Positions 17,692 through 27,321 are shown, numbered from the stretch's first letter. The stretch: 64,000 nucleotides of DNA from Ensifer adhaerens (GCF_001270265.1 NZ_LGAP01000002.1:742001-806000), one strand, 5' to 3'. Numbers and translations: made by a program. The notes: generated by a model from the sequence alone, not told the origin.

Positions 17692-18213
17692 CTATCGGCT
17701 GGCGGCGCCGCGGACTTCCAGCACCTGGTAGGTCCATTTCGGTGCCGTCAGGCTCTCGCCCTCGCGGCTCGGGAAGGTGAGGAAGGTTTCAAAGGGTTTC
17801 GCCTGGCCGACGGGTACGCGGGCGAGAACCAGGGCGGTGTCGTCGCCGATCTTCTCGCAGGTCTCTTGCGGGCAGTCTTCGAGCGTCACTGAAAGCCGGA
17901 AATATTCGAGCGGCGTCTGGCCGTTGTTTGTGACCGTGCCGCGCAGGCGGAAGCTTCGTTCCGGCTGGCTCTGTTCGAATGTCATGCCGTCGAGGCTGAT
18001 GTTTTCGGTGGCCGGAACCGCGGGGGCTTTCGTCACCGGCTCGGGTGCGGGCGCTTTGCGCTCACCATTGTCGCTGATCCAGATGATGAAGGCAGAGAGC
18101 AGGGCGATTGCCACCGCGACGGAGAGGATGGGTTCTGCCCATTTGCGGAAGCGGCTGTAACGCGCCGCCAGATACACGATCGCCACACCGACCAACGCTA
18201 CCAACCAAAGCAT
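17692..18213 (-). CDS. Small membrane-anchored protein with extracytoplasmic domain, unknown function
   Basis: A 173-residue protein I do not recognise. It has two hydrophobic helices (about residues 1-17, LWLVALVGVAIVYLAARY, and 31-47, ILSVAVAIALLSAFIIW). A proline/alanine-rich linker (KAPAPEPVTKAPAVPA) follows, then a soluble beta-rich domain with RLRGTVTNNGQTPLEYFRL and two cysteines in DCPQETC that could form a disulfide. The VTNNG/LEYFRLSVTL pattern resembles FxLYD-like domains. The ATG at 18213 follows GGAGGAGC. It is probably a cell-envelope protein; context gives no function. Confidence 0.75.
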   Translation of the reverse strand: MLWLVALVGVAIVYLAARYSRFRKWAEPILSVAVAIALLSAFIIWISDNGERKAPAPEPVTKAPAVPATENISLDGMTFEQSQPERSFRLRGTVTNNGQTPLEYFRLSVTLEDCPQETCEKIGDDTALVLARVPVGQAKPFETFLTFPSREGESLTAPKWTYQVLEVRGAASR

Positions 18214-18502
18214 GAAGCTCCTCCTCAATCACTCTTATATAGGGTGAGGGGCGGGTGGCAACATCGTCGCGGCGCGGTCGAAGGTCCTTACCCTAGGTTT
18301 GCTTGCCTGCACCGGAAACGTTTCCTTCGGCCCCTGCGGTGCCCGTCGAGCGAGCCGTATCGGCCTGCCATTTTGCGAGGATTGCAAGGTCGGCATTCAC
18401 TGTCATCGGCCATCTGCTCTCGGTCTGGCTGCCGTGCCGAAAAGCGCGACGAGGAGGCCAGCAATACCCGGACCGCGGACCGTCTCGCGAGAAGAAGCAA
18501 GA

Positions 18503-19258
18503 CTATTGTTTGCGCTGGCTGGGAAGGGCGCAGAGGCTGCCGCAGCTGCGCACCCCGGGTAAGAGGTAGCGCAGGCAGCAGATCTTGCGCCGGCAGACCC
18601 GCGCGCCGTCCTCTTCCTCGTGGCGCAGGCAATCGAAGAACGGGTTGGGCGAACCGTCGGGCAGAGATCTGCTGCCGATGAGAGCCTCGGCCTGAGCATG
18701 AAGCGGCTCGACGCCGGCGGCGCGCAGGGCATAGTCGATGTAGACCAGCGCGTTGTTCCAGGCGAGTTTCGGGGCGATGCCGCCGGTCGACTTGAGATAG
18801 CCGACGACTTCACGCAGGTGTTCGCCCATCAGCGGTGCCAGGGTGGCAAAGACGTCGTCGTCATCGCCTTCCTGCCAGTCGCCAGCATCGGCGACACCAA
18901 AGGCGCGCGGCAGGCCGTCCTCGGCGAGCGCCACCTTCATGCGGGCGAACGAGACCGGCAATACCTGATGGTCGAGCACGCGCGCAACGAGGTAGGGAAT
19001 GGTCAAGGCCGAGAAGTAATAGAGCGACCACATGGACGCGACCGCACGGCGATCGGTGCCCCCGGACTTTTCGGCGTAGGTGTCAAGCGCCCGGTCGAAG
19101 GCGCCGGAGGCGAAGAATTCGGGCAGGGCCATGCCGTCGGAGAGATCGTCAGACAGCACCATCTTCTCGTTGCACCAGGCGTGCGGGCCGGAAAAGGCGG
19201 ATGAGAGCGCCTTTGGGCCGCCCGTCTCCATGATCGCTTCGGACGCGGCAGCAGTCAT
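18503..19258 (-). CDS. fhuF: FhuF-type siderophore-iron reductase
   Basis: A protein of about 251 residues whose C-terminus carries the FhuF cysteine motif: CCLRYLLPGVRSCGSLC, i.e. Cys-Cys-x10-Cys-x3-Cys. In E. coli FhuF the motif is Cys-Cys-x10-Cys-x2-Cys and holds an unusual [2Fe-2S] cluster used to reduce ferric hydroxamate siderophores in the cytoplasm. The body matches family landmarks such as MWSLYYFSALTIPYLVARVL. The start is ambiguous among ATGs at 19273, 19258 and 19231; 19258 follows AGGTGGCG. No siderophore transporter lies next to it. The upstream 280 bp hold an inverted repeat and the terminator of the following operon. Confidence 0.85.
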   Translation of the reverse strand: MTAAASEAIMETGGPKALSSAFSGPHAWCNEKMVLSDDLSDGMALPEFFASGAFDRALDTYAEKSGGTDRRAVASMWSLYYFSALTIPYLVARVLDHQVLPVSFARMKVALAEDGLPRAFGVADAGDWQEGDDDDVFATLAPLMGEHLREVVGYLKSTGGIAPKLAWNNALVYIDYALRAAGVEPLHAQAEALIGSRSLPDGSPNPFFDCLRHEEEDGARVCRRKICCLRYLLPGVRSCGSLCALPSQRKQ

Positions 19259-19375
19259 CGCGCCACCTGCCATGAGCAGGCGTCCAGTCGAGATACGCTT
19301 TGCCCCACATGGCGCGAGCGGGAGGCAGCGAACCTTCTTGCAAGCATGCGATACACCTTCTGAACTCTGGTCAGA

Positions 19376-19434
19376 AACTCATAAGGTGATCGTGTTACTC
19401 ATGTTTTCCTCAGGCGCAAGTCATTTTATGAGTT
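19376..19434. promoter_or_regulatory. Inverted repeat upstream of fhuF
   Basis: AACTCATAA (19376-19384) and TTATGAGTT (19426-19434) are perfect 9-bp inverted arms, with a further TTACTCATG at 19395 between them. The region is the leader/promoter side of fhuF and is AT-rich relative to its surroundings. It does not match a clear Fur or RirA box, so the role is open. Confidence 0.3.
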
Positions 19435-19478
19435 CACCGGTCATGTTTGCGATCTGTGGACGAATGACAAACAGCAAA

Positions 19479-19505
19479 GAGGCGCAGGGAATGACCCTGC
19501 GCCTC
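19479..19505 (-). terminator. Rho-independent terminator of the transport/patD operon
   Basis: On the minus strand GAGGCGCAGGG, a 5-nt loop and CCCTGCGCCTC form a perfect 11-bp GC-rich stem followed by TTTGCTGTTTG. It lies about 40 bp beyond the aldehyde dehydrogenase stop. Confidence 0.75.
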
Positions 19506-19546
19506 CGGATGTCTGCGGTGATTTATCCGGCTCGGGACGTTCCGCC

Positions 19547-20974
19547 TCAGCCGTGGTTGATCATGATGTGGCGCACGGCGGTGTAGTCTTCGAGCGCGTA
19601 GACCGACATGTCCTTGCCATAGCCCGACTGCTTGACGCCGCCATGCGGCATCTCGTTGGTCAGCATGAAATGCGTGTTGATCCAGGTGCAGCCGTATCGC
19701 AGGCGCGACGCCGCCTTCATCGCCTTGGAAATATCCTTCGTCCAGACGGAGGAGGCGAGGCCGTAGTCGCTGTCGTTCGCCCAGGCGATGGCATCGTCGT
19801 TGCCGGTGAAGCGGGTGACTGAAACCACCGGCCCGAACACTTCGCGCCGAACGATCTCGTCTTCCTGGGTCGCGCCGGCAATCACCGTCGGCTGGAAGAA
19901 GAAACCGTCGGCGCTGCCGGCACCACCGCCGGTGGTGATCTCGATGTGCTTCTGGTCGGCGGCACGCTCGACGAAGCTTGCCACCCGATCGCGCTGGCGC
20001 CGCGAGATCAGCGGGCCGATCTCGTTTTCGGTGTCGTCGGCAAGATTGTAGCGGATGGTGGAAACGGCGGAGCTCAGGTCGGCGACGAGCTTTTCGTAGA
20101 TGCCGGCTTCGGCATAGATGCGGCAGGCGGCGGTGCAATCCTGGCCGGCATTGTAGTAGCCGAAGGTGCGGATGCCGTTGACGACGGCTTCGAGGTCGGC
20201 ATCGTCATAGACGATGACCGGGGCCTTGCCGCCGAGTTCCAGATGCGTGCGCTTCACCGTCTTGGCGGCGGCCGCCAGCACCTTCTTGCCGGTGGCGATG
20301 TCGCCGGTGATCGAGACCATCGAGATCTTCGGGTGGTTGATCAGCGCATTGCCGACGGTTTCGCCACGGCCGGCGACGACGTTGACGACGCCTTCCGGCA
20401 GGATGTCGGCGAGCAGCCGGGCGAGCTTCAGCGCCGTCAGCGGCGTCTGCTCGGAGGGTTTGAAGACGACGGTGTTGCCGCCGGCAATCGCCGGCGCCAG
20501 CTTCCAGGCCATCATCATCAAAGGATAGTTCCAGGGCGCGATCGAGCCGACGATACCGACAGGATCGCGGCGGACCATGGAGGTATGCCCGGGCAGATAT
20601 TCGCCTGATGTCGGCGCATGCAGATTGCGGATGGCGCCGGCAAAGAAGCGCCAGCAGTCGATGATGGCAGGCAGTTCGTCGTTCTTCACCGCGTTGATCG
20701 GCTTGCCGCAGTTGAGCGCTTCAAGGGCTGCAAAATCGTCGGCGTTTTTCTCGATCGCGTCGGCGATCCTGAGCAGGTAGCCGGAGCGTTCGCCCGGCGT
20801 CGTCATCGACCAGGAGACGAAGGCGCGTTCCGCGGCATCCACCGCCGCTTCGACCTGCATGTGCGAGGCTTCGGCGAGGTCGATGATCTTTGCGCCGGTG
20901 CGCGGGTTCAGGATATGCTCCTCGGCCTCGGTTCCGGCCTCGAAGCGCGATCCGATCAAAAGCTGGGTGTCCAT
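19547..20974 (-). CDS. patD: Gamma-aminobutyraldehyde dehydrogenase (PatD/YdcW-like)
   Basis: A 475-residue NAD-dependent aldehyde dehydrogenase, close in length to E. coli PatD (474). The nucleotide-binding region shows [19 protein letters not shown] and [10 protein letters not shown], the catalytic glutamate is in HLELGGKAP and the nucleophile in [15 protein letters not shown]. It oxidises 4-aminobutanal to GABA in putrescine catabolism. It is the last gene of a five-gene minus-strand operon ordered binding protein, ATPase, permease, permease, dehydrogenase, the same order as ydcSTUV-patD. That context supports PatD over a betaine aldehyde dehydrogenase, which has a similar sequence. Confidence 0.88.
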   Translation of the reverse strand: MDTQLLIGSRFEAGTEAEEHILNPRTGAKIIDLAEASHMQVEAAVDAAERAFVSWSMTTPGERSGYLLRIADAIEKNADDFAALEALNCGKPINAVKNDELPAIIDCWRFFAGAIRNLHAPTSGEYLPGHTSMVRRDPVGIVGSIAPWNYPLMMMAWKLAPAIAGGNTVVFKPSEQTPLTALKLARLLADILPEGVVNVVAGRGETVGNALINHPKISMVSITGDIATGKKVLAAAAKTVKRTHLELGGKAPVIVYDDADLEAVVNGIRTFGYYNAGQDCTAACRIYAEAGIYEKLVADLSSAVSTIRYNLADDTENEIGPLISRRQRDRVASFVERAADQKHIEITTGGGAGSADGFFFQPTVIAGATQEDEIVRREVFGPVVSVTRFTGNDDAIAWANDSDYGLASSVWTKDISKAMKAASRLRYGCTWINTHFMLTNEMPHGGVKQSGYGKDMSVYALEDYTAVRHIMINHG

Positions 20975-20999
20975 GTCTGTTCTCCCTTGAAAGTCGAGT

Positions 21000-21815
21000 T
21001 CATTTGCCGGCGCCGGCGATCTGGTCGCCGTCGCGGGTCAGGTAATACGCGCCGAGGATCGGCAGGAAAGTGACCAGCACCACGATCATGGCGACCACAT
21101 TGGTCACCGGTCGCTGGCGCGGACGGATGAGTTCTTCGAGCATCCAGATCGGCAGAGTCGACTGCTGGCCGGCGGTAAAGGTGGTGACGATCACCTCGTC
21201 GAAGGACAGCGCAAAGGCGAGCATGCCGCCGGCCAGAAGCGCCGTGCCGATGTTGGGCAGGATGATGTAGCGGAAGGTCTGGAAACCGTCGGCGCCGAGA
21301 TCCATCGAGGCTTCGATCAGCGAGCCCGAGATGCGGCGGAAGCGGGCGACCGCATTGTTGTAGACGACGACGATGCAGAAGGTCGCGTGGCCGAGCACGA
21401 TCGTCCAGAAGGAAAACGGGATCTCCGCCATGGAGAAGGCTGAGCGCAGCGCGATGCCGGTGATGATGCCGGGCAGCGCGATCGGCAGGATGACCAGCAG
21501 CGAGATCGTCTCGCGGCCGAAGAAGCGCGTCTGGCTGACGGCGGCGGCGCAAAGCGTGCCGAGCACCAGGGCGACCGTTGTCGCGATCGAGGCGACCTTG
21601 ACCGAGAGCGTCAGCGCCGCCCAGACGTCCGGCCGGTTCCAGGCAACAGCGAGCCATTGCGTTGTCAGCCCCGGCGGCGGGAACTGGTAGCTCTTCTCCT
21701 CGGTGGTGAAGGCATAGAGGAAGATCAGCAGGATCGGCACATGCATGAAGGCGAGGCCGGCGGCAGCGGCGATCTTCAGGCCGAGGGGTGAGCGGTTGAG
21801 GCGATCAGAGCGCAT
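21000..21815 (-). CDS. ABC transporter permease, PotC/YdcV type
   Basis: A 271-residue inner-membrane protein with about six hydrophobic segments. The EAA loop is visible in [20 protein letters not shown] with [12 protein letters not shown], and FDEVIVTTF is the usual late-helix motif of PotC-like permeases. The start [12 protein letters not shown] at 21815 overlaps the end of the other permease by 11 bp; the open frame extends upstream, but only as a shadow of that gene. It forms the membrane channel with the YdcU-like subunit. Confidence 0.92.
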   Translation of the reverse strand: MRSDRLNRSPLGLKIAAAAGLAFMHVPILLIFLYAFTTEEKSYQFPPPGLTTQWLAVAWNRPDVWAALTLSVKVASIATTVALVLGTLCAAAVSQTRFFGRETISLLVILPIALPGIITGIALRSAFSMAEIPFSFWTIVLGHATFCIVVVYNNAVARFRRISGSLIEASMDLGADGFQTFRYIILPNIGTALLAGGMLAFALSFDEVIVTTFTAGQQSTLPIWMLEELIRPRQRPVTNVVAMIVVLVTFLPILGAYYLTRDGDQIAGAGK

Positions 21816-22755
21816 CGAAGGCCCCCATGCGTTTGGCCATCCAGAGATAGGCGCCCATGATGACGATCGGCACGACGGTGAAGGCGGCGGCAAGCGGGAT
21901 GTTGCCGGCCGTGCCCTGCTGGGCATAGACCGCCTGGCCGATGAACAGCCTGGAGGAGCCGATGATCTGCGGAATGATGTAATCGCCGAGCGTCAGCGAG
22001 AAGGTGAAGATCGAGCCGGCGACGATGCCGGGCAGCGCCAGCGGGAAAAGCACGTGGCGGAAGGTCTGGGCCGGCGTGCCGCCGAGATCTGACGAGGCCT
22101 CGATCAGGTTGGTCGGCACGCGCTCGAGCGCCGCCTGGATCGGCAGGATCATGAACGGCATCCAGACATAGACGAAGACGATGAAGGTGCCGGTGTAGCT
22201 GACCGAGAGCGAGTTGCCGCCGACCACGGGAAGCGAGAGCCAGGCATCGAGCAGCCACAGCAGATGCAGCTTCTCGAACAGCCAGGTGAGAATGCCTTCC
22301 TTGGCAAGGATCAGCTTCCAGGCGTAGATCTTGACCAGGTAGCTCGACCAGAGCGGCAGCATGACGCCGAGATAGAACAGCACCTTCCATTTTCCCTGGG
22401 CGTAACGCGCCGCGTAATAGGCGATCGGGAAGGCGATGAGCGCCGAGGCGACCGTCACGGTTGCGGCCATCGACACGGTGCGCAGGATGATGTCGAGATT
22501 GGTCTCGCTCAGAAGCTGGCGATAGGTCGCAAACGTGAACTCGTAATTGATCAGGCCCGAGAAGTCGTCGATCGAGAAGAAGCTCTGCAGCAAAAGGGCA
22601 AAGAGCGAGCCGATATAGACGACGCCCAGCCACAGCAGCGGCGGTGCCAGCAGGACCGTCAGCAGCACGTGCGGGTGCTTCCAGAAGAAGTCTGAGAGCC
22701 GGCCGGCCGGGCCGCGAGGCTCCGGAAGCATGAGTTTTTCAGCGACGGCGGTCAT
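21805..22755 (-). CDS. ABC transporter permease, PotB/YdcU type
   Basis: A 316-residue permease with six or seven hydrophobic segments. Landmarks are [19 protein letters not shown], the EAA loop [20 protein letters not shown] with [11 protein letters not shown], and [14 protein letters not shown], all typical of PotB-like subunits. Its ATG overlaps the ATPase stop by 4 bp (ATGA), so translation is coupled. It carries a longer N-terminal tail (about 30 residues) than its partner. Confidence 0.92.
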   Translation of the reverse strand: MTAVAEKLMLPEPRGPAGRLSDFFWKHPHVLLTVLLAPPLLWLGVVYIGSLFALLLQSFFSIDDFSGLINYEFTFATYRQLLSETNLDIILRTVSMAATVTVASALIAFPIAYYAARYAQGKWKVLFYLGVMLPLWSSYLVKIYAWKLILAKEGILTWLFEKLHLLWLLDAWLSLPVVGGNSLSVSYTGTFIVFVYVWMPFMILPIQAALERVPTNLIEASSDLGGTPAQTFRHVLFPLALPGIVAGSIFTFSLTLGDYIIPQIIGSSRLFIGQAVYAQQGTAGNIPLAAAFTVVPIVIMGAYLWMAKRMGAFDAL

Positions 22756-23747
22756 GCATCCTCCATCGGGTGCAGCTCGTCGGCGGCAAAGCTGATGGTG
22801 ACGGGGCTGCCGACCTTGGGCACGACGAGCGAGGCGGGGGTCGCGACCGAGATGCGCGAACCGTCGACGTCAACGACGACGCGGGTGACCGCGCCGAGGA
22901 AACTATGGGCCGACACGGTGCCGCTGAGGCTGAGCGCGCCGTCGCCCGGTGCCGACAGCACGATCGCCTCGGGCCGGAGGCTGGCAAAGGAGGATGTGAC
23001 CCCCAGCCTTTGGCACAGCTTTGCCGGCAGGACGTTGGACGAGCCGACGAAATCGGCGACGAAGCGCGTCTTCGGCTGCTTGTAGACTTCTTCGGGGCTG
23101 CCGAGCTGCTGGATGCGGCCATCGTTGAAGACGGCGATGCGGTCGGCCATCGACAGCGCTTCGCCCTGGTCATGGGTGACGAAGACGAAGGTGATGCCGA
23201 GCGATTTCTGCAGGATCTTCAGTTCCTCCTGCATCTGCTCGCGCAGTTTGAGGTCGAGCGCGCCAAGCGGCTCGTCGAGCAGCAGCACCTTCGGCTTGTT
23301 GACGAGCGCGCGGGCGAGCGCCACGCGCTGGCGTTGGCCGCCTGAGAGCTGGCCGGGGCGGCGGCTGCCATAGCCCGGCAGCTTGACCATGGCGAGTGCG
23401 TCCTCGGCGGCCCTGCGGCGTTCCTCGCGACCGACGCCCTTGACCATCAGCCCGTAGGCGACGTTGTCGAGGATCGAGAGATGCGGGAACAGGGCATAGT
23501 CCTGAAAGACGGTGTTGACGCTGCGGCGATAGGGCGGCACGCCTTCTGCCGTCTCGCCGAAGATTTCGATATGGCCGCCGGTTGGCTGTTCGAAGCCGGC
23601 CATCAGTCTCAGGCAAGTGGTCTTGCCCGAGCCGGAGGGGCCGAGCATGGCGAAGAATTCGCCCTCGGCGATCTCGAGGTTCACACCATCGACGGCGCGC
23701 ACGGCGCCGAAGTGGCGGGAAACATTGTCGAAAAGCACGGCGGTCAT
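22752..23747 (-). CDS. ABC transporter ATP-binding protein, PotA/YdcT type
   Basis: A 331-residue ATPase. Walker A is GPSGSGKTT (about residue 37), the Q-loop lies in NTVFQDYALFPHL, the ABC signature is LSGGQRQRVALARAL, Walker B is VLLLDEPLGALD and the switch histidine is in FVTHDQGEA. The last ~90 residues form a TOBE-type regulatory domain. The start MTAVLFDNVSRHFG at 23747 follows GGAG at a 9-nt spacing. It energises the two permeases encoded downstream in the putrescine-type operon. Confidence 0.93.
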   Translation of the reverse strand: MTAVLFDNVSRHFGAVRAVDGVNLEIAEGEFFAMLGPSGSGKTTCLRLMAGFEQPTGGHIEIFGETAEGVPPYRRSVNTVFQDYALFPHLSILDNVAYGLMVKGVGREERRRAAEDALAMVKLPGYGSRRPGQLSGGQRQRVALARALVNKPKVLLLDEPLGALDLKLREQMQEELKILQKSLGITFVFVTHDQGEALSMADRIAVFNDGRIQQLGSPEEVYKQPKTRFVADFVGSSNVLPAKLCQRLGVTSSFASLRPEAIVLSAPGDGALSLSGTVSAHSFLGAVTRVVVDVDGSRISVATPASLVVPKVGSPVTISFAADELHPMEDA

Positions 23748-23768
23748 AGGAATGCTCCGGAAAGTTTG

Positions 23769-23914
23769 GCCCCTCATCCGCCTGCCGGGCACCTTCTCCC
23801 CGCAGGCGGGGCGAAGGAGGTTCGCGGCTGGCATCTCACCTAAAGGACCCGGCGATAGATTTGCCAGGATCGTTCCCTCTCCCCGCTTGCGGGGAGAGGG
23901 CTAGGGTGAGGGGC
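23769..23914. repeat. Rhizobial GCCCCTCA-bounded double-hairpin element
   Basis: Bounded by inverted GCCCCTCA and TGAGGGGC. Inner hairpins are CCTTCTCCCCGC with a mismatched GCGGGGCGAAGG partner, and CCCTCTCCCCGC with GCGGGGAGAGGG. It is inserted between the binding-protein and ATPase genes of the same operon, a place where such elements can lower downstream expression. Confidence 0.75.
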
Positions 23915-23939
23915 AGAATGCTTGCGATGCGGCTGCGGC

Positions 23940-25100
23940 TTATCGCCCGCCAATAACGCCGATATAGTCGGAGACCCACCGGTGATAGGGCACGCATTCG
24001 CCCTGGCTTTTGCATTTCGAAACCGGCGTCTTCCAGAACTTGACCTTTTCGAAGTCCTCGTAGCCGTTGGTCTTGCAGCCGGCATCGGTCAGAAGTTCGT
24101 TGCCTTTGCAGGCAGCACCGACCGACGGGTTGGCGCCGAACCAGGCGGAGACGTCACCCTGGACCTTGGAGGAGAGCGAATGCTCCATCCACATATAGGC
24201 GCAGTTCGGATGCTGGCTTTCGGCGTGCAGCATGGTGGTGTCGGCCCATCCGGTGACGCCTTCTTCAGGAATGGTCGAGGCGATCGGCAGCTTTTCGGCT
24301 TCCATCAGGTTGACCTGGAACGGCCAGGAGCCGGAGGCGACGACACCTTCGTTCTTGAAGTCGTCGATCTGGATCATCGCATCGTGCCAGTAGCGGCCGA
24401 CGAGGGTGCGCTGGGTGCGTAGCAGATCGAGCGCTGCCTTGTATTGATCTTCGTTGAGTTCGTAAGGGTTCTTGATGCCGAGCTCGGGTTTGTGGGTCAT
24501 CAGGTAGTTGGCGGCGTCGGCGACGTGGATCGGGCCGTCATAGGCCTGGACGCGGCCCTTGTTGGACTTGCCATCCGGCAGGTTCATTTCCTCGAAGACG
24601 ACGTTCCAGCTCTTCGGTGCTTCGCCCTTGAAGGCGTCCTTGTTGTACATCAGCACGTTCGGCCCCCAGACATAGGGGGTGCCGTAGTGAACGCCGTTGA
24701 CGGTGTGCCAGGGCGCGCTTTGCATGCGCTCGTCGATGGTCTTCCAGCTGGGGATGAGGTCGGTATTGATCGGCTGAACGCGCTTGCCGGCGACGAGGCG
24801 CAGCGAGGCATCGCCCGAGGCGGTGACGAGGTCGAAGCCGCCTTCGTTCATCAGCGCCACCATTTCGTCCGAGGTGGCGGCGGTCTTGACGCTGACCTTG
24901 CAGCCGGTCTGTTTTTCGAAATCGGTGACCCAGTCGTAATTCTTGTCGGTCTCGCCGCGCTCGATATAGCCGGCCCAGGCGACGATCGACAATTCGCCTT
25001 CGCCCTTGCCCAGTTCCTTCAGCGGTTCCTGCGCGAAGGCGGGCGCCACGAGGCCGAGCGACAGCGTCAGCGCGGTGCAGGATTTCAGGATCTGCTTCAT
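23940..25100 (-). CDS. ABC transporter substrate-binding protein, PotD/YdcS type
   Basis: A 386-residue periplasmic protein. The start MKQILKSCTALTLSLGLVAP, followed by AFAQEP, is a Sec signal peptide, and GGGAG lies before the ATG at 25100; a 66-residue upstream extension of the frame is rejected. The mature part contains GELSIVAWAGYIERG and TSDEMVALMNEGGFDLV, typical of spermidine/putrescine-family binding proteins. As the first gene of the ydcSTUV-patD-like operon it probably binds putrescine or a related amine. It is separated from the ATPase gene by a 146-bp repeat element. Confidence 0.92.
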   Translation of the reverse strand: MKQILKSCTALTLSLGLVAPAFAQEPLKELGKGEGELSIVAWAGYIERGETDKNYDWVTDFEKQTGCKVSVKTAATSDEMVALMNEGGFDLVTASGDASLRLVAGKRVQPINTDLIPSWKTIDERMQSAPWHTVNGVHYGTPYVWGPNVLMYNKDAFKGEAPKSWNVVFEEMNLPDGKSNKGRVQAYDGPIHVADAANYLMTHKPELGIKNPYELNEDQYKAALDLLRTQRTLVGRYWHDAMIQIDDFKNEGVVASGSWPFQVNLMEAEKLPIASTIPEEGVTGWADTTMLHAESQHPNCAYMWMEHSLSSKVQGDVSAWFGANPSVGAACKGNELLTDAGCKTNGYEDFEKVKFWKTPVSKCKSQGECVPYHRWVSDYIGVIGGR

Positions 25101-25201
25101 CTGAATTCTCCCAGTTTTGAGCCGCATTTTACGGCTTCGTTCCCAGGTTGAAGCGTGCCTTGATTTCTCCGTATTCGCAAATTCATTAATCAGAATGCCG
25201 C

Positions 25202-25218
25202 TATCGGTTTTACCGATA
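25202..25218. promoter_or_regulatory. Candidate LysR box upstream of the putrescine-type operon
   Basis: TATCGGT and ACCGATA are perfect inverted arms around TTT. The inner ATCGG..CCGAT contains T-N11-A, the classical LysR recognition pattern. The site lies about 100-120 bp upstream of the binding-protein start and just downstream of a LysR gene. Confidence 0.5.
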
Positions 25219-25224
25219 TCTAAA

Positions 25225-25268
25225 GCAATTCCAGCAAAAGTGCGCAGCGGTTTTGCGTCCGGAATTGC
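25225..25268. repeat. Small intergenic palindrome (GCAATTCC..GGAATTGC)
   Basis: Outer arms GCAATTCC and GGAATTGC and inner arms GCAAAA and TTTTGC enclose GTGCGCAGCGG. On the minus strand the centre reads AAAACCGCTGCGCACTTTTG, a member of the same motif family as the repeats at 8828, 28820 and 34761. Confidence 0.65.
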
Positions 25269-25328
25269 GTTAAACAAAGGCATAGCGCGTTCCCGCAAAC
25301 GTTCTGCGTTCAGAAAGGTGTTCGAGCG

Positions 25329-26237
25329 TCAGCGCGGGCGGGCACTGCGCAGAGCTTCGGCAATGCCGACGAAATCGCGTGCCGATTGCGGCAGGCTGGA
25401 GCCCTTGCGCCAGACCATGCCGACCTGGACGACGGGCAGGGCGCCGGAGACGTCGCGGCTTTCGATGCGGTCGCCTTCAAGCGACCAGGGGCGGTAGACG
25501 AGGTCGGGCAGAAGCGCGACGCCCGCCCCTGTCGCCACCAGGCTGCGCACCGCTTCGACCGAGCGGGTGCGAAAGGCGACATGCGGCCGGGCGCCGAGGG
25601 CCGACAGGAGCTTGCCGGTGTTCTCCTCGATTTCATCGACCGTCAGCATGATCAGCGGTTCCTTGGCGATATCACTGATCGAGATGATGTCGGCACTGAC
25701 GAGCGGATGGCCGATCGGCAGCCACAGGCGATAGGGCGAGGTTTCCAGGATCTCGGCCTGCAGCGCCATGCGGTCGCGCAGGTTGGAGATGACCATGACG
25801 GCGACGTCGAGTTCGCCGCCGATCAGCAGATGTTCGAGATAGGAGCCGTTGTCCTCGATGGCACTGACGTCGACGCCGGGGCAGGCGCGGCGATAGCGGG
25901 CGAGCAGGTCCGAGAGCACGTAACCGGCTACCAGCGAGGTGACGCCGAGATTGAGTTTGCCGCCGGTTTCCTCGCGGCTGTCGGAAAAGCTGCGCCTCGC
26001 GTCGGAGACGTCGGAGAGGATCTTGGTCGCATGCCGCAGGAACTGATGGCCGTTATGGGTGATCGAAAGGCCGCGCGGATGCCGGTCGAACAGCTCGACG
26101 CCGAGGTCGCCTTCAAGCTCCTTGATCGCCTCGGTGATCGAGGATTGCGAGATCGAGAGGTTCTGTGCCGCGCGGGTGATCGAGCCCTGCTCGGCGACGG
26201 CGACGAAATACTGCAACTGTCTGAAGGTGAACGCCAT
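25329..26237 (-). CDS. LysR family transcriptional regulator
   Basis: A 302-residue LysR protein. The HTH region is FRQLQYFVAVAEQGSITRAA followed by SISQSSITEAIKELEGDLGV, with FDRHPRGLSITHNG at the wing. The effector domain follows from about residue 90. The same-strand importer/patD operon begins about 230 bp downstream of its stop, with a T-N11-A palindrome in between, so it may regulate that operon. It is also divergent from the esterase gene at 26398. Confidence 0.92.
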   Translation of the reverse strand: MAFTFRQLQYFVAVAEQGSITRAAQNLSISQSSITEAIKELEGDLGVELFDRHPRGLSITHNGHQFLRHATKILSDVSDARRSFSDSREETGGKLNLGVTSLVAGYVLSDLLARYRRACPGVDVSAIEDNGSYLEHLLIGGELDVAVMVISNLRDRMALQAEILETSPYRLWLPIGHPLVSADIISISDIAKEPLIMLTVDEIEENTGKLLSALGARPHVAFRTRSVEAVRSLVATGAGVALLPDLVYRPWSLEGDRIESRDVSGALPVVQVGMVWRKGSSLPQSARDFVGIAEALRSARPR

Positions 26238-26397
26238 CCGTGCAGTTAATCGCGGTCGTGGCGCGCTTGCAAGCGCAGGCGAGAGATCGCCCCCGACAAC
26301 GCAACTGCGGCGGGATTTCCCTGGGTATGTCGGTTTCCGGATAGAAGGCGAGCGGACCGATGCTAGACTTCTGCCGGAGAAATCAGGGAGGCGGACT

Positions 26398-27321
26398 TTG
26401 GATCAGGTTGTGTCGAAACCGATGCCGACGGAGGAGGGCATTCTCGCGTTTCACCAGCGCTGCGAAGCCTTCTATCCCGCGGATGCCGTCGATGCGTCGA
26501 TCGAGCAGCAACGCAAATGGTATGATGCGCTCTGCACCGAATTCGACGCGCCGTCGCCGGCAGGGCTTGTGCGCGAGGACGGACTTGTCGACGGTCGCAT
26601 TCCGATCCGGCGCTATCGGCCAGCGAACGTCGCGACCGAGACACGCATCTACTACATTCACGGCGGTGGCTTCGTCGTCGGCTCGCTCGACAGTCATGAT
26701 GCGATCTGCGCCGAGCTTGCCGATTTCGCCAGGGCGGAACTCGTGTCGGTCGACTATCGGCTAGCGCCCGAACATGTCTGGCCGGCGGCCTTCGAGGATT
26801 GCTATGAGGTGCTGAATTTTCTCCTCGGCGATAGCCGGCCGGTGGTGGTGGTCGGCGACAGCGCCGGCGGAAACCTGACGGCAGGCATCGTCCTGAAGGC
26901 GCGGGCGGACGGCCTGTCGGGCATCGTCGGGCAAGCGCTGATCTATCCCGGCCTTGGCGGCGACCTGGTTTCCGGTTCCTATCTGGAAATGTCCGAGGCG
27001 CCGGGGCTGACAACCGCCGACACCAGCTACTACCGAAAAATCCTGCAGGCACCGGCCGACAATCCGTTTGCGACGCCCTTGGCGGAAAAGGACCTCTCGG
27101 GCTTGCCGCCCACCTATATCACCGGCGCCTATTTCGATCCCTTGCGTGATGACGCGCGGGTCTATGCTGCCCGGCTCGCAACCGCCGGCGTCAATGTTAC
27201 CTTTCGCGAAGAGCCGCAGCTGATCCATGCCTGGCTGCGGGCCCGGCACATGAGCGAAGGCGCGCGCGAAGGCTTTCGCCGTCTGGTCGAGGGCATTGCG
27301 GTGTTTGTCGGAACCGGCTGA
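26398..27321 (+). CDS. Alpha/beta hydrolase, hormone-sensitive-lipase (HGGG) type
   Basis: A 307-residue esterase/lipase. The oxyanion motif is YIHGGGFVVGS, the nucleophile elbow is VVGDSAGGNL, the acid is in GAYFDPLRDDARVY and the histidine in LIHAWLRA, a full catalytic triad. Translation probably starts at TTG 26398, which follows CAGGGAGGCGGAC; the next ATG is eight codons later. The upstream open frame from 26059 overlaps the divergent LysR gene and lacks similarity. It likely hydrolyses small acyl esters; the natural substrate is unknown. Confidence 0.9.
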   Translation: MDQVVSKPMPTEEGILAFHQRCEAFYPADAVDASIEQQRKWYDALCTEFDAPSPAGLVREDGLVDGRIPIRRYRPANVATETRIYYIHGGGFVVGSLDSHDAICAELADFARAELVSVDYRLAPEHVWPAAFEDCYEVLNFLLGDSRPVVVVGDSAGGNLTAGIVLKARADGLSGIVGQALIYPGLGGDLVSGSYLEMSEAPGLTTADTSYYRKILQAPADNPFATPLAEKDLSGLPPTYITGAYFDPLRDDARVYAARLATAGVNVTFREEPQLIHAWLRARHMSEGAREGFRRLVEGIAVFVGTG

